A stretch of DNA of 64,000 nt from Candidatus Desulfopertinax cowenii (lineage in GTDB: Bacteria > Bacillota > Desulfotomaculia > Desulfotomaculales > Desulforudaceae). The number at the start of each line of letters is the position of its first letter. Position 1 is the stretch's first letter. Where the stretch lies: NCBI GenBank assembly GCA_001899445.1, contig MPOA01000001.1:212564-276563 (forward strand), in the 5' to 3' direction. Both the position numbers and the translations under genes were made by a program. Below the pieces are notes generated by a model that was given only the letters and a program-made list of their open reading frames with translations, was not told the origin of the DNA and did no database searches. Of this stretch, positions 8,977-18,282 are shown in pieces.

Positions 8977-10086
8977 CTATACCCCCTTGATAATCTCCAG
9001 CACCAGCTCCGTACTCTTCACCAGATCCTCGATCACAATAAACTCCTCGGTGGTGTGCACCTTCTGCATGCCGCAGGAGAGGTTCGCCGTCGGCACGCCC
9101 AGGGCGTTCAGGATGTTAGCGTCACTTCCCCCGCCAGACTGTCCCAGGCGCGGCTCCAGGCCAACCCGGGCCGCGGCGCGCACGGCGATCTGCACCACCG
9201 GGTCCTCCGGCGCCAGCCGAAAGGACGGATACAGCTGTTCCACCTCGAATTCCACCCGGCCGCCCGCGCTTTCCACCCCTTCGGTGAACAGGCGGCGGAT
9301 CTCGGCGGTCAGCGCCGCCCGCTTCCCGTCGTCCAGGCTGCGCGTTTCCCCCTCAACCGTCACTCGTTCCGGGACGATATTGGTGGCCACTCCGCCCTGG
9401 ATCACCCCGATGTTGGCGGTGGTTTCCTCGTCAATCCGACCCAGGCGCAATCCTGCGATCCCCCGCGCCGCGGCTTGGATGGCGTTGATGCCGGCCTCCG
9501 GGTTGATCCCGGCGTGGGCGGCCTGGCCCCAGACGGTGGCCACGATCCGGTCCTGGGATGGCGCCCGGATGATGATCTTTCCGGGCGGGCCGTCACTATC
9601 GAGGACAAAGCCGTAACCGGCGGTGATCAGCCCCGCCTCGAGGTGCTTGGCGCCGATCAGCCCCTGCTCCTCGGCCACCGTGAAAACCAGTTCCACGGGC
9701 GGGGTGGAAAGATCCCGCTCCCGGATCACCCGCAAGGCCTCGATCACCGCCGCGATCCCGGCCTTGTCGTCGGCGCCCAGAACGGTCCGGCCGCCGCCGT
9801 AAACCACGCCTTCCCGGACCTGGGGCTTCACCCGCCGGCCCGGCTCCACGGTGTCCAGATGGACACAGAAAAGGATCGCCGGCCCCGCCCCGGTTCCGGG
9901 CCAGCGGGCGTAAAGATTCCCCGCCTGTCCGTTGATCCGCCGGGCGGCCTGATCCTCAAAGACGTGTAAGCTTAATTCGGCCAGTACGTTCTGCACAAAA
10001 TCCGCCACTTCCCTCTCCCGGAATGAGGGGCTGTCTATCTGCACCAACTGCAGAAAAGTAGCCAGGAGCCGTTTTCGGTTAACCAA
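8977..10086 (-). CDS. M20 family metallopeptidase (peptidase T-like)
   Basis: A di-zinc M20 peptidase of 369 residues. Metal and catalytic motifs are present: FCVHLDTVEPG (His and Asp), LGADDKAGIA (bridging Asp), EEQGLIGA (general base Glu) and a late GGGSDANILN. The sequence is closest to the PepT/PepT-2 group, which cleave small peptides, but the substrate is not evident. The TTG at 10086 is preferred: GGGAGG lies eight bases upstream. It overlaps the kor gamma subunit by 8 bases, so it is translationally coupled to it even though the link in function is unclear. Confidence 0.88.
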   Translation of the reverse strand: MVNRKRLLATFLQLVQIDSPSFREREVADFVQNVLAELSLHVFEDQAARRINGQAGNLYARWPGTGAGPAILFCVHLDTVEPGRRVKPQVREGVVYGGGRTVLGADDKAGIAAVIEALRVIRERDLSTPPVELVFTVAEEQGLIGAKHLEAGLITAGYGFVLDSDGPPGKIIIRAPSQDRIVATVWGQAAHAGINPEAGINAIQAAARGIAGLRLGRIDEETTANIGVIQGGVATNIVPERVTVEGETRSLDDGKRAALTAEIRRLFTEGVESAGGRVEFEVEQLYPSFRLAPEDPVVQIAVRAAARVGLEPRLGQSGGGSDANILNALGVPTANLSCGMQKVHTTEEFIVIEDLVKSTELVLEIIKGV

Positions 10087-10648
10087 CGGCCGATCCTCCC
10101 TCGCGGCACGATACACCGAAAGCGGCACCCCGTTCCAGGGCCGCCCGGTTGGCCGGAATTAATCTGTGCCGATGCGGGGGCAACACATCCTCCAGGGCTT
10201 CCACCGCCGCGGAAACACTGATCACCCCGGAAAGCCCGAGGTAAGCCCCCAGGACCACGTTGGCGGCCACCTGGACGTTCCCCAGTTCTTCAGCGATTCG
10301 GTTAGCGTCTACGCCCACCATCAGAACGTCGCGCCGCCCGTGGCTGTCCTTAGCAAGCGAGCTATTGTACAGGATCACTCCCCGCGGCACCACCGTGCCG
10401 GCGTACTTGTCAAACGAGGGCTGGTTCATGGCGATCAGCACCCCGGGTTCGGTCACCAACGGCGAGCCGATTTCGGTGTCGGACAGGGTGACACCGCAGT
10501 TGGCGGTGCCGCCGCGCATCTCCGGGCCGTAAGAGGGAATCCAGGCCACGTGCAGGCCCGCGCGCATTCCCGCGTAGGCCAGGAGCTGACCGGTCGAAAT
10601 GATCCCCTGGCCGCCAAAACCGGCAATCAGGATCTCCACCAGCATCAT
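10079..10648 (-). CDS. korC: 2-oxoacid:ferredoxin oxidoreductase, gamma subunit
   Basis: Gamma subunit of an anaerobic CoA-dependent 2-oxoacid oxidoreductase; 189 residues, single POR_gamma domain beginning [22 protein letters not shown] and containing [13 protein letters not shown]. Order delta-alpha-beta-gamma (korDABC) and four separate subunits match the 2-oxoglutarate/2-oxoisovalerate type. It overlaps korB by four bases (ATGA), implying coupled translation. Which 2-oxoacid is used (2-oxoglutarate, branched-chain) cannot be decided from the sequence. Confidence 0.93.
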   Translation of the reverse strand: MMLVEILIAGFGGQGIISTGQLLAYAGMRAGLHVAWIPSYGPEMRGGTANCGVTLSDTEIGSPLVTEPGVLIAMNQPSFDKYAGTVVPRGVILYNSSLAKDSHGRRDVLMVGVDANRIAEELGNVQVAANVVLGAYLGLSGVISVSAAVEALEDVLPPHRHRLIPANRAALERGAAFGVSCREGGSAVG

Positions 10649-11397
10649 CCCGCATCCTCTTCGGCCGGAGCCCGGAGTTCACCCAGCGGGTAAACGGGAA
10701 GCATTTCTTTCTCCAACCATTTTAAGGCCTCCAGGGAATTCAAGCCCCAGTTGGTGGGACAAATGGACAGCACCTCCACGAGGCTGAACCCCAGGCCGCG
10801 CAGCTGGATCTCGAAGGCCTTCCTGATCGCCCGGCCGGCCTGCCGCACGTGGCGGGGGCTATGTACTGAAACCCGGGAAACGTAAACCGCTCCCTCCACC
10901 GTACTGAGCATCTCCGCCACCCGGAGCGGGAAACCGGCCGTTTCCCGCTCGCGCCCCAGCGGGGTGGTGGTGGTTTTCTGTCCCAACAGCGTGGTGGGCG
11001 CCATCTGCCCCCCGGTCATCCCGTAAACGGCGTTATTTACATAAATGGCGGTGATCTTCTCCCCCCGGGCCGCGGCGTGCACCGTCTCGGCGGTGCCGAT
11101 GGCCGCCAGGTCCCCGTCGCCCTGGTAGGTGAACACCAGCCGGTCGGGCAGAACCCGTTTCACGCCCGTGGCCACCGCCAGGGCGCGGCCGTGGGCCGCC
11201 TGGATCATGTCGCAGTTAAAGTAATCGTAGGCGAATACCGCGCAGCCCACCGGGCAAATCCCCACCGTTTTGGTCCGCATCCCCAACTGGTCAATGGCTT
11301 CGGCCACCAGCCGGTGGATGATGCCGTGGGTACAGCCCGGACAATAATGGAAAGCCTTGTCGGTCAGCGCTTGCGGCCGCTGAAACGCCTTCGGCAT
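10645..11397 (-). CDS. korB: 2-oxoacid:ferredoxin oxidoreductase, beta (thiamine diphosphate) subunit
   Basis: TPP-binding catalytic subunit, 250 residues. The CPGCTHG motif near residue 19 and the TPP/Mg motif GDGDLAAIG ... [11 protein letters not shown] are complete. No iron-sulfur cysteine motif other than that of the family is seen, so the clusters come from the delta subunit. It lies six bases after the alpha subunit gene. Confidence 0.94.
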   Translation of the reverse strand: MPKAFQRPQALTDKAFHYCPGCTHGIIHRLVAEAIDQLGMRTKTVGICPVGCAVFAYDYFNCDMIQAAHGRALAVATGVKRVLPDRLVFTYQGDGDLAAIGTAETVHAAARGEKITAIYVNNAVYGMTGGQMAPTTLLGQKTTTTPLGRERETAGFPLRVAEMLSTVEGAVYVSRVSVHSPRHVRQAGRAIRKAFEIQLRGLGFSLVEVLSICPTNWGLNSLEALKWLEKEMLPVYPLGELRAPAEEDAG

Positions 11398-11403
11398 CCG
11401 GGA

Positions 11404-12456
11404 TCACCCCATAATTCGACTGACTTCATCCAAAATTTCGCGTACCGTGGGCACCGTTCCCCCCGGGCGTCCGTAAAAGTGTACCGGTCTCTTCCCGTTC
11501 ACGCTCAGCCGCACGTCCTCTAGCATCTGCCCCAGGTTCATCTCCACCACCAGGAATTGCTGGGCCTGGGCTGCGGCCCGCCGGACACTTTCATCCGGGA
11601 ACGGCCAGAGGGTAATGGGCCGGATGAGCCCCGCCCGGATACCCCGGGCGCGGGCGCGATCGACCGCCGCCTTGGCCACCCGGGCCACCGTGCCGAACGC
11701 CATCAGGACCAGTTCAGCGTCCTCGGTCCGGTACTCCTCACTGCGTTGTTCCCGGCGCCGAATCTCGGCGAAAACTGCAGCCTGGTCCAGGTTGAACCGC
11801 TCGTTGTCCTCGGGGACGATGTGCAGTGAATTGATGACGTTGCGCTGGGGCCGGTCGCCCTGCCCGGTGGTCGCCCAGGGCTTCTCCGGGGCCGTCCGGA
11901 TTTCCCCGGATTCCAGTTCCACCGGTTCCATCATCTGGCCCAGGACGCCGTCACCCACCACCATCACTGGATTACGGTATTTGTCCGCCAGGTCGAAGGC
12001 CAGTTCCATCAACGCAATGATTTCCGGAACCGAAGCCGGCGCCAGGACGATCAGGCGATAATCGCCGTGGCCGCCCCCCTTGACCGCCTGCCAGTAATCA
12101 CCCTGCGCGGGGGCGATGTTGCCCAGCCCCGGTCCGCCCCGCATGACGTTGACCACCACGCACGGCAGGCGGGCACCCGCGATATACGATAGGCCCTCCT
12201 GCATCAGGCTGATCCCCGGGCTGGACGTAGAGGTCAGCACCCGCGCCCCGGCCGCTGCCGCCCCGTACACCATATTGATCGCAGAAACCTCGCTCTCGGC
12301 CTGGACGAAGACCCCGCCGATCTCAGGCAGGCGCCGGGCTAGAAAGTGCGTCAGCTCCGACTGCGGGGTAATCGGGTAAGCAAAAGTGCACCGGCACCCG
12401 GCCCGGATGGCGCCCTCCCCGAATGCTTCGTTCCCCTTCATCAGTACCTTAGGCAT
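11404..12456 (-). CDS. korA: 2-oxoacid:ferredoxin oxidoreductase, alpha subunit
   Basis: Alpha subunit (pyrimidine-binding and transketolase C-terminal domains), about 350 residues. It begins MPKVLMKGNEAFGEGAIRAG and holds FAYPITPQSELTHFL and STSSPGISLMQEG. The ATG at 12456 gives the family start; the open frame extends to 12513 but into the delta gene. It overlaps the ferredoxin-like delta gene by 8 bases. The complex oxidises a 2-oxoacid with CoA and reduces ferredoxin, or runs in the CO2-fixing direction. Confidence 0.93.
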   Translation of the reverse strand: MPKVLMKGNEAFGEGAIRAGCRCTFAYPITPQSELTHFLARRLPEIGGVFVQAESEVSAINMVYGAAAAGARVLTSTSSPGISLMQEGLSYIAGARLPCVVVNVMRGGPGLGNIAPAQGDYWQAVKGGGHGDYRLIVLAPASVPEIIALMELAFDLADKYRNPVMVVGDGVLGQMMEPVELESGEIRTAPEKPWATTGQGDRPQRNVINSLHIVPEDNERFNLDQAAVFAEIRRREQRSEEYRTEDAELVLMAFGTVARVAKAAVDRARARGIRAGLIRPITLWPFPDESVRRAAAQAQQFLVVEMNLGQMLEDVRLSVNGKRPVHFYGRPGGTVPTVREILDEVSRIMG

Positions 12457-12700
12457 GCTGCGCCTCGGTCCTTTCCGCCGGCTTCCGCTCGTCCGGGGCG
12501 TGCTCCACCTCAATCACCACGTCCGGGCACATCCAGGCACAGATCCCACAACCGGTGCACCGCTCCATATTGGTGACGGTCGCCGGGTGGAAACCCAGAA
12601 CGTTGAAGTGGTCCGCCAGAACAATGATTTTCTTGGGACAAAACTCCACGCAGAAACCGCAGCCTTTGCAGCGTTCCTCCCGGAAAGTTACCCTTGCCAT
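12449..12700 (-). CDS. korD: 2-oxoacid:ferredoxin oxidoreductase, delta (2[4Fe-4S]) subunit
   Basis: An 83-residue ferredoxin-type subunit with two CxxCxxCxxxCP motifs: CKGCGFCVEFCP at residues 11-22 and CTGCGICAWMCP at 48-59. It passes electrons from the TPP site to soluble ferredoxin. It is first of the korDABC genes and 32 bases after the P-loop ATPase gene. The C-terminal tail (EHAPDERKPAERTE) is charged and likely disordered. Confidence 0.94.
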   Translation of the reverse strand: MARVTFREERCKGCGFCVEFCPKKIIVLADHFNVLGFHPATVTNMERCTGCGICAWMCPDVVIEVEHAPDERKPAERTEAQHA

Positions 12701-12732
12701 CTTTTCCCATCTCCCGCATGCCCAGAGTCACT

Positions 12733-13437
12733 CTAACCCCATTTCTCCCACGGCGGGCGCATGAAAAGCCGCAGCGGGAATACGGGCGTGCCGGCATCCA
12801 GTTCTTGCACCGTCTCGGCGATGCCGGATCGCACCCCGGTAAAGGCCACGGGAATCCCTCGCTCACGGGCCACAACGTCCAGAATCCGGCGCCCCTCAAT
12901 CACGGTGGCCGGTTCGGTCTCCAGGCCTATGTTAGTATTGCTTACCAGGTAATCAACGCCCACCCGGACGGCACGTTCGATTCGGTCAATCATCCGGTGG
13001 ATGTCGGCAGCGGTGGTGAAATGAGGGCGGCAAGTATTCACCACGAAATAAATCGCGTACTGGCCTGCCGGCAGGTAAGGCCGGAAGCTACCCAGGACCA
13101 CGGCCCCGATGTCGTCGCCCCCGACGTCGAAAACGCCGCGCTGGTCGTCCCGAGACAGCACCCCGAGGATCGCCGGCGTTAACGCGGGCACGTCGGCCTG
13201 CAGTAGTTCGTCCGGGGGACATACCACCTCGACATCGCGGCCGGCGAGTTCCGTCTTGACCAGACGCACCCGGTAATGCGGGTTAATGATATCCAGGTCC
13301 ACCAGGGTAACCAGACCTTGCTCCGCCAAAACCAACGCGGTATTAATGGCTAGCTCGGTTTTTCCGCTGCCCAGGGGGCCAACAAAAACGTTAACCCTTT
13401 TGTTTGGGTAAAAAAATCCGCCCACGGTGGTTAGCAT
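12733..13437 (-). CDS. P-loop ATP-binding protein of unknown role (in the kor operon)
   Basis: A 234-residue P-loop protein. The Walker A motif GPLGSGKTE is at residues 20-28, followed by LVDLDIINPHYRVR (a Walker B-like or switch region) and VFDVGGDDIGAVVLG, then the strand YLVSNTNIG. It is related to MinD/CobQ-type SIMIBI ATPases, but lacks the deviant KGGxGK motif. It sits between the MraY-like gene (3 bases) and korD (32 bases), on the same strand. A role in maturing or regulating the oxidoreductase is only suggested by the position. I do not recognise a named family. Confidence 0.6.
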   Translation of the reverse strand: MLTTVGGFFYPNKRVNVFVGPLGSGKTELAINTALVLAEQGLVTLVDLDIINPHYRVRLVKTELAGRDVEVVCPPDELLQADVPALTPAILGVLSRDDQRGVFDVGGDDIGAVVLGSFRPYLPAGQYAIYFVVNTCRPHFTTAADIHRMIDRIERAVRVGVDYLVSNTNIGLETEPATVIEGRRILDVVARERGIPVAFTGVRSGIAETVQELDAGTPVFPLRLFMRPPWEKWG

Positions 13438-13440
13438 TCG

Positions 13441-14289
13441 CTATGGATCGGGGGAATCCCTTCTCGTCCGGCCCAGGCGGTCCACAAAATCCAGCAGGCG
13501 GTTCTTGGCGATCACTTCGGTCAGGGAGTACCGTTCGGTAAACAGGTGAAATCCCACCAGGAAAATCAGCACCCCGACTTTGGCGGGTAGAGGCAGGATC
13601 CAGACGGCCGCCAGACCCAGCACCACGCCCAGAACGTTGGCGCCGGCGTCCCCCATCATGGCGCGCGCCCGCAGGTCGGCGGGCAGGTAGGCAAGCAGGG
13701 CACCCCCGACGGCCGCCGGGAACACGAGCAGGGGACTGCCCCAGCTGACCGCAAACAACACCCCCCCCGCCGCCAGGAAGCCCTTGCCGGCTCGTCCGGG
13801 CCGCAGGTCGAGCAGGTTGAGAGCGTTGGCCGAGAGCGCAATGATTAGGGTATTGAGCAGGATCTCCGGTCCCCGAGCGGTGGCCAGGCTAGCGAAAAAG
13901 GCGATGGCCAGCCCGCCGATCGCCTTCAAGGCCCCGGTGGTTATTTCCCCCCGCAGTAGCCGGACCAGGTGGCCCCGCAAACCACTGGCTTTCCGCGAAC
14001 CGTAAACGTCGTCCACGAGCCCCAGCACAGCCATACCACCCGTGGCCAGTAGAAAAGCGGGAACCAGGTCCAGGTAGGCCGCGCCGGGGCGCAGGGCGAA
14101 GGCCCCCATAAACAACAGGAACGGCACGAGAAAAAACGCGAGGCCCACACTGACCGGAATCACTTCCCCCCGATAGTTCGGCCGGACGTGTCCCGCTGCG
14201 ATAATGATCCTACTCACGGGGGGCAACGTCAAGACGGCCAACATCAGCCCCAACGCCAGGAACACAAAGGTTTCCAAGTCCGACTTCAC
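13441..14289 (-). CDS. MraY-like glycosyltransferase family 4 membrane protein
   Basis: A polyprenyl-phosphate sugar-1-phosphate transferase-like membrane protein of about 282 residues with roughly eight to ten hydrophobic segments. The MraY/WecA signatures are recognisable but altered: LVDDVYGSRK for the first Asp motif, ALNLLDLRPGRAGK for the second, and a late MMGDAGAN. Start: GTG at 14289 overlaps the GT2 stop by four bases. With the GT2 and SteA/SteB-like neighbours it probably acts in cell-envelope glycan or wall assembly. True MraY is usually in the dcw cluster, so I do not call it mraY. Confidence 0.8.
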   Translation of the reverse strand: MKSDLETFVFLALGLMLAVLTLPPVSRIIIAAGHVRPNYRGEVIPVSVGLAFFLVPFLLFMGAFALRPGAAYLDLVPAFLLATGGMAVLGLVDDVYGSRKASGLRGHLVRLLRGEITTGALKAIGGLAIAFFASLATARGPEILLNTLIIALSANALNLLDLRPGRAGKGFLAAGGVLFAVSWGSPLLVFPAAVGGALLAYLPADLRARAMMGDAGANVLGVVLGLAAVWILPLPAKVGVLIFLVGFHLFTERYSLTEVIAKNRLLDFVDRLGRTRRDSPDP

Positions 14290-14978
14290 CTTGCCATCCG
14301 CTTTCCATATCTCTGTCGGCAACGCCACAACGTCACCACGATATCCCGGAATTGACGGCCCCGGTGCAAAAAGCCCGCCAAATCCCGGCCGGTCTCCCGG
14401 TGTCGCATCTGGACCGGAACCTCAAGGATCCGGTAACCGCGCAGAGCCGCTTCGATGGTCATTCCGACCTCAACGCCGTACCCCGAGGCCAGGGGCAGGA
14501 GCTGGACCAGTAATTCCCACCGCGCCGCCCGCTGTCCAGATAGCGGACTCTGCATTTCCAGCCCGGTGAAATAACGGATCCCCGCCCGGGCCAGCCCCTT
14601 GACCAAGCCAAATCCGCCCCGGCGCCGCGCGGCCGGAAAACGGGCGATGGTCAAATCCGCCCGGTCGTCCAGCACGGGTCGGATCAACCTTCGGGCCTCC
14701 GCCGCACTCTCGCCCAGATCAGCATCAAGCAGAACAATCACCGCCCCGCCAGCCTTCTCGATCCCGGCGTTCAGCGCAGCGCCCTTGCCCCGATTTGTGG
14801 GCAGGCGCAGCACCACGGCCCCGGCCTCCCGGGCCCGAGCAGCGGTATCGTCCCGGGAGCAGTCATCGACCACGATTACTTCGGAAACCTCGGGCAAGCT
14901 GCGGACGGCTTCAACCGTCCGGGTGATCCGCCGGCCCTCATTAAAGGCCGGGATAACCACACTTACCACTTCGGGCAC
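14286..14978 (-). CDS. Glycosyltransferase family 2
   Basis: A 230-residue GT-A fold transferase. It has the nucleotide-sugar signature VSVVIPAFNEGRRI near the N terminus, then VIVVDDCSRDDT and the DxD-like LLDADLG. A family-typical C-terminal GYRILEVPVQMRHRETGRD follows. It lacks membrane segments, so it is cytosolic or peripheral. It sits between SteB-like (18-base gap) and the MraY-like gene (4-base overlap), suggesting use of a lipid-linked acceptor. The acceptor and sugar are unknown. Confidence 0.85.
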   Translation of the reverse strand: MPEVVSVVIPAFNEGRRITRTVEAVRSLPEVSEVIVVDDCSRDDTAARAREAGAVVLRLPTNRGKGAALNAGIEKAGGAVIVLLDADLGESAAEARRLIRPVLDDRADLTIARFPAARRRGGFGLVKGLARAGIRYFTGLEMQSPLSGQRAARWELLVQLLPLASGYGVEVGMTIEAALRGYRILEVPVQMRHRETGRDLAGFLHRGRQFRDIVVTLWRCRQRYGKRMAR

Positions 14979-14996
14979 CCCGTACCGGCCCCCTTA

Positions 14997-15863
14997 TCAA
15001 TCCGGGAGCGGAACCAGCCGCTGCGCCGTGTCTTTGACTCCGTAATGCCCGTCCCGCCCGGCCAGGACCTGTACCAGGGCGAACTGCCCGGGAATGGTGT
15101 CGATATTATCCACCGTGGCGGCCAGCTTGACCTGGTAGTCCTTGATACAGGACACTGGCGCCGCGCGCTCCTCCACGCCGCAGACCCGCAGCCCATAGCC
15201 CTGGAAACGCTCGATCATCGGAAAACCCAGGACGCGCACCGGCGGCGAATTGGAGTCGTCGCCGCCGCCCACCAGTACCACCGCGTCCAGCGGCCGGCCG
15301 TATTCACCGGTGACCGAGATCAGTTTCTCGTCCACCAGGTACTCCACCACCGGCGAAGGACCCTCCACAATGGCTCGGGCCAACGCCCCGGCCAACAGGC
15401 CCGGCAGTTTTTCTCCGGAGGTCTCGGGCCAGGAACCCAGGGACAGCAAGTTCGCCTCGTGCCCTTTCGGGTTCAGGCCGTTCGGCACCGTGGTCACCGA
15501 AACTATCTCGGCGCCCGCAGTCTCCAGCAGACCCCGCAGATTGTGTTCCAATGGATAAGCGCTGATTTCCACCAGGGCAATCTGCTGCCCTTCTAACCGC
15601 CCGGACACCAGATAGGGGAAAATATCCTTCTGGAATTGGGCGTGCAGGTCGATTTCGCTTTCCAGCAGGGCCATCTCGGCGCGTACCGCCCGGTTTTCCT
15701 CCCGGAGTTTGTGCAAGTGATTCTCCAACCGCTCGGCAATCTGCTCCTGCTGGCTGGCCAGGGTATCCACCCCAAGAATGGAACTGCCCACCAGGATACC
15801 GATTCCCAGCGCCAAAAACACCGCCACCAGCGAAGCGATATGGTAACGAATGTCTATAATCAT
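14997..15863 (-). CDS. SteB-like / copper transporter family (PF11382) membrane protein
   Basis: A 288-residue protein of the MctB/SteB family. One N-terminal transmembrane helix (residues 7-28, IASLVAVFLALGIGILVGSS) is followed by a coiled-coil with heptad-like LASQQEQIAERLENHLHKL and a large extracytoplasmic domain. In Corynebacterium SteB partners SteA at the division ring; in Mycobacterium MctB is linked to copper. The adjacent SteA-like gene (10-base gap) favours the cell-division meaning here. No copper-binding motif is clear in the sequence. Confidence 0.78.
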   Translation of the reverse strand: MIIDIRYHIASLVAVFLALGIGILVGSSILGVDTLASQQEQIAERLENHLHKLREENRAVRAEMALLESEIDLHAQFQKDIFPYLVSGRLEGQQIALVEISAYPLEHNLRGLLETAGAEIVSVTTVPNGLNPKGHEANLLSLGSWPETSGEKLPGLLAGALARAIVEGPSPVVEYLVDEKLISVTGEYGRPLDAVVLVGGGDDSNSPPVRVLGFPMIERFQGYGLRVCGVEERAAPVSCIKDYQVKLAATVDNIDTIPGQFALVQVLAGRDGHYGVKDTAQRLVPLPD

Positions 15864-15873
15864 TACTCTTCCC

Positions 15874-17001
15874 TCAAATCCCTAAAATTACCCGCAACTG
15901 GATATACAAAAGCCACAGGATCTCCCGGGTGGCGGGAGCCAAGCTCAACACGGCCGCCAGCGGCAGAGAAGCGGCCAGCACAATGACCGCTACGTGCCTC
16001 GGCTGCAGCGACCGGCGGTAAAGCTGGGACACCCCGCGGGCGTCAATGAGACGGGCGCCCACTTTCAGCCGGACTAGGAAGGTGCTGCCCATCCCTTTGC
16101 GTCCCTTTTCCAGGAAGTCGAACAGGTTGGAGTGGGTACCCACGGCCACGATCAGATCGGCGCCCTTTTCGTACGCCAGTAGCATAGCCACGTCTTCGGA
16201 GGTGCCCGGAACCGCGAAAGTTTTGGCCGGCAGCCCCAACCGCTTGACCCGCTCCAATCCCGGTGCCTTACCGCTCGGGTAGGCATGGACAATGATTTCG
16301 CGGGCGGCAAGCAGGGCCCGGTCCGTCACGCTGTCCATATCACCGATTAAGATATCCGGGCGGAGCCCAAACTCGATCAGTGCATCGGCACCCCCGTCCA
16401 CCCCGATCAGCACGGGACGCATCTCGTTGATGTACGAACGGATAGCCCGCAGGTCTTCCCGGTAGTTGTCGCCCCGCACCACCACCAGGACGTGTCGCCC
16501 CTTCAGCTTGGTGCTGATTTCCGGAACCTTGATCTGGCTTCCGGACAGCAGGCCGACCTCGCGACGCGCGTAAATGAGGGTATTTTCCACAAACCGGGCC
16601 AAAACAGCATCCATCTGGGCCCTGGTCACTTCGAGCGCCGCTTTGGTGATTTCCGGCGTTAATACCTGGCCTTGGGCCACCATCCGGCCTTCGTGATAGA
16701 CTTTGTCCCCCAGAATCTCCAGCAGGGCGCCCTCGGACACCCGGTCCATGAATTCGGGGCCGACCTTATCCAAGAGCCGGATACCGGCACCGACGATGAG
16801 GGACGGTCCAAGATTGGGATATTCACTGCTGATCGAGGAACTACAGTTGATAACGGCCTTTACGCGGGAGGCAACCAAAGCTTTCGCCGCGAGTTTATCG
16901 ATCCCCTCGTGATCGATAACCGCAATGTCGTGGGGTCGCAAACGCTTAACCAGGTTTTTGGTACGGCGGTCAACCCGAGCCCGCCCCCTGATCACGGTCA
17001 T
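15874..17001 (-). CDS. SteA-like putative cytokinetic ring protein
   Basis: A 375-residue protein of the SteA family, which contains a thiamin pyrophosphokinase-like fold (VLIGVDGGADALIEFGLRPDILIGDMDS) and a C-terminal transmembrane helix (VAVIVLAASLPLAAVLSLA). The ATG at 17001 is preferred over 17025 because GGCAGG lies nine bases upstream and the predicted promoter would leave only a few leader bases for the upstream ATG. It heads the SteA-SteB-GT2-MraY-like-ATPase-kor run. SteA acts with SteB in septation in Actinobacteria; in Firmicutes the function is little known. Confidence 0.8.
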   Translation of the reverse strand: MTVIRGRARVDRRTKNLVKRLRPHDIAVIDHEGIDKLAAKALVASRVKAVINCSSSISSEYPNLGPSLIVGAGIRLLDKVGPEFMDRVSEGALLEILGDKVYHEGRMVAQGQVLTPEITKAALEVTRAQMDAVLARFVENTLIYARREVGLLSGSQIKVPEISTKLKGRHVLVVVRGDNYREDLRAIRSYINEMRPVLIGVDGGADALIEFGLRPDILIGDMDSVTDRALLAAREIIVHAYPSGKAPGLERVKRLGLPAKTFAVPGTSEDVAMLLAYEKGADLIVAVGTHSNLFDFLEKGRKGMGSTFLVRLKVGARLIDARGVSQLYRRSLQPRHVAVIVLAASLPLAAVLSLAPATREILWLLYIQLRVILGI

Positions 17002-17037
17002 ATACCAAAACCTGCCTGAAACCATTCATTGTCAATG

Positions 17038-17067
17038 AGTATAGTATGTCCTCCCGTTCTGAATCAA
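17038..17067 (-). promoter_or_regulatory. Probable sigma-A promoter for the steA-like operon
   Basis: On the minus strand TTGATT (17067-17062), an 18-base spacer and TATACT (17043-17038). It lies about 35 bases before the ATG at 17001, and gives a short leader containing its GGCAGG site. Confidence 0.5.
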
Positions 17068-17094
17068 GTCGCGCCGGAATGGTGAGTTACCCTA

Positions 17095-18279
17095 CTAATC
17101 CGACGACGCGGCACCGTGCTTCGGAGCGGGGCTGAAATACCTCTGGTGCATCCACCTTGACCAGCCGGGAGCCTTGTTGAACAGGTATATTCCCGCCAGA
17201 GCCGTGGATAGGATGTACATCCCACTGAAAGCCCGCAGTTGGGGCGGTGCCAGGGTCGCAATAATTGCCGAGAACTCTCCCCTTTGCCCCAAGGACAGCC
17301 CCGCGCGCAAGGCCACCCTCGGGCTTAAACCATAGCGCCGGCCCCCGTAGAAGCCCACCAGCAGTTTTGCCACGATCGACCAAAGGACCAGCGTAACCAG
17401 CAGGACGGCCATGGGTACTCCCTCCCCGAAGGAAATGGTCGTGCCGAACCAGAAGAAAAAGAAGGGCAGGGTGATATTTCTCACCGGCAAGATCAAATGT
17501 TCCAGCTCTTTGGAACGTCCCGTCTCCGACAGCATTACCCCTGCCAGGAAGGCGCCGAGCACCTCGGACAGACCGAGGGCCACAGCCAACCCGGCATAGC
17601 CGAAGGCGATAGCTACGGCAAACAGCGGCATCAGGTCGGTCTCCAAATACTTTTCCATAAAGGTACCCAGTCTTCTGAACCCGTAGTAACCGACCAGGAT
17701 GGCCCCCACGGTCAGGGCCAGAATCTTGAAGAGCAAAAGACCTAGACTTTGGACAGTGACCTCCGTCCCGGAGTACATACCGGCCAGGAAAGAAACCAGG
17801 ATCGGTGCCACCAGGTCCTCGAAAATCAACAGGGCTAGAATGAACTCGGCCTCGGGACTGGCCAGCCGCTTCTTTTCTTCCAGCATTTTGATGGTGATCG
17901 AAGAACTGCTGGCGTAGGCTAACGCTCCGATCAGGAAGGCCGCGGTCACGTGAAGGCCAAAAGCCAGGGCGATCAGAAAACCCACACCCAAATTCAAAAC
18001 AAGATCCAGCAGGCCCGTTGGCCAGATCCTTTTGGAAATCTCCAGCATGCGTTTCAGGGGAAACTCCAGGCCCAGCAGGAAAAACAACAGCACAATGCCG
18101 ATTTCCGCCGCTTGGTACAGAGTCTTTCCCTGGCCGCTTAACAGCCCGCCGATGACGATGCCCAGAATGATGAACAAAAGTACCGCCGGCAGCCTGGCCT
18201 TGTGGGAAATGATCCCAAGACCAAAAAAGAGGAACAGCATTAAGCCGCCCATTAACAAAAAAGGCCAGTGTTCAGGCAT
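17095..18279 (-). CDS. KefB/CPA2-type K+(Na+)/H+ antiporter membrane subunit
   Basis: A 394-residue cation/proton antiporter with about 12 hydrophobic segments, no C-terminal RCK domain. CPA2 hallmarks include LFFLLGLEFPLKRML, the ASSSSITIKML segment and FLAGVMLSETGRSKELE. It follows the KhtT-like gene by three bases: in Bacillus the KhtT-KhtU pair is a K+/H+ antiporter controlled by KhtT. Substrate is therefore probably K+. Nothing looks truncated. Confidence 0.9.
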   Translation of the reverse strand: MPEHWPFLLMGGLMLFLFFGLGIISHKARLPAVLLFIILGIVIGGLLSGQGKTLYQAAEIGIVLLFFLLGLEFPLKRMLEISKRIWPTGLLDLVLNLGVGFLIALAFGLHVTAAFLIGALAYASSSSITIKMLEEKKRLASPEAEFILALLIFEDLVAPILVSFLAGMYSGTEVTVQSLGLLLFKILALTVGAILVGYYGFRRLGTFMEKYLETDLMPLFAVAIAFGYAGLAVALGLSEVLGAFLAGVMLSETGRSKELEHLILPVRNITLPFFFFWFGTTISFGEGVPMAVLLVTLVLWSIVAKLLVGFYGGRRYGLSPRVALRAGLSLGQRGEFSAIIATLAPPQLRAFSGMYILSTALAGIYLFNKAPGWSRWMHQRYFSPAPKHGAASSD

Positions 18280-18282
18280 CGG

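Noticed and set aside
8965-9969. 334-codon open frame on the plus strand
   Set aside because: Antisense to the M20 peptidase, whose metal motifs are intact; the plus-strand translation is low-complexity Pro/Gly/His/Arg.
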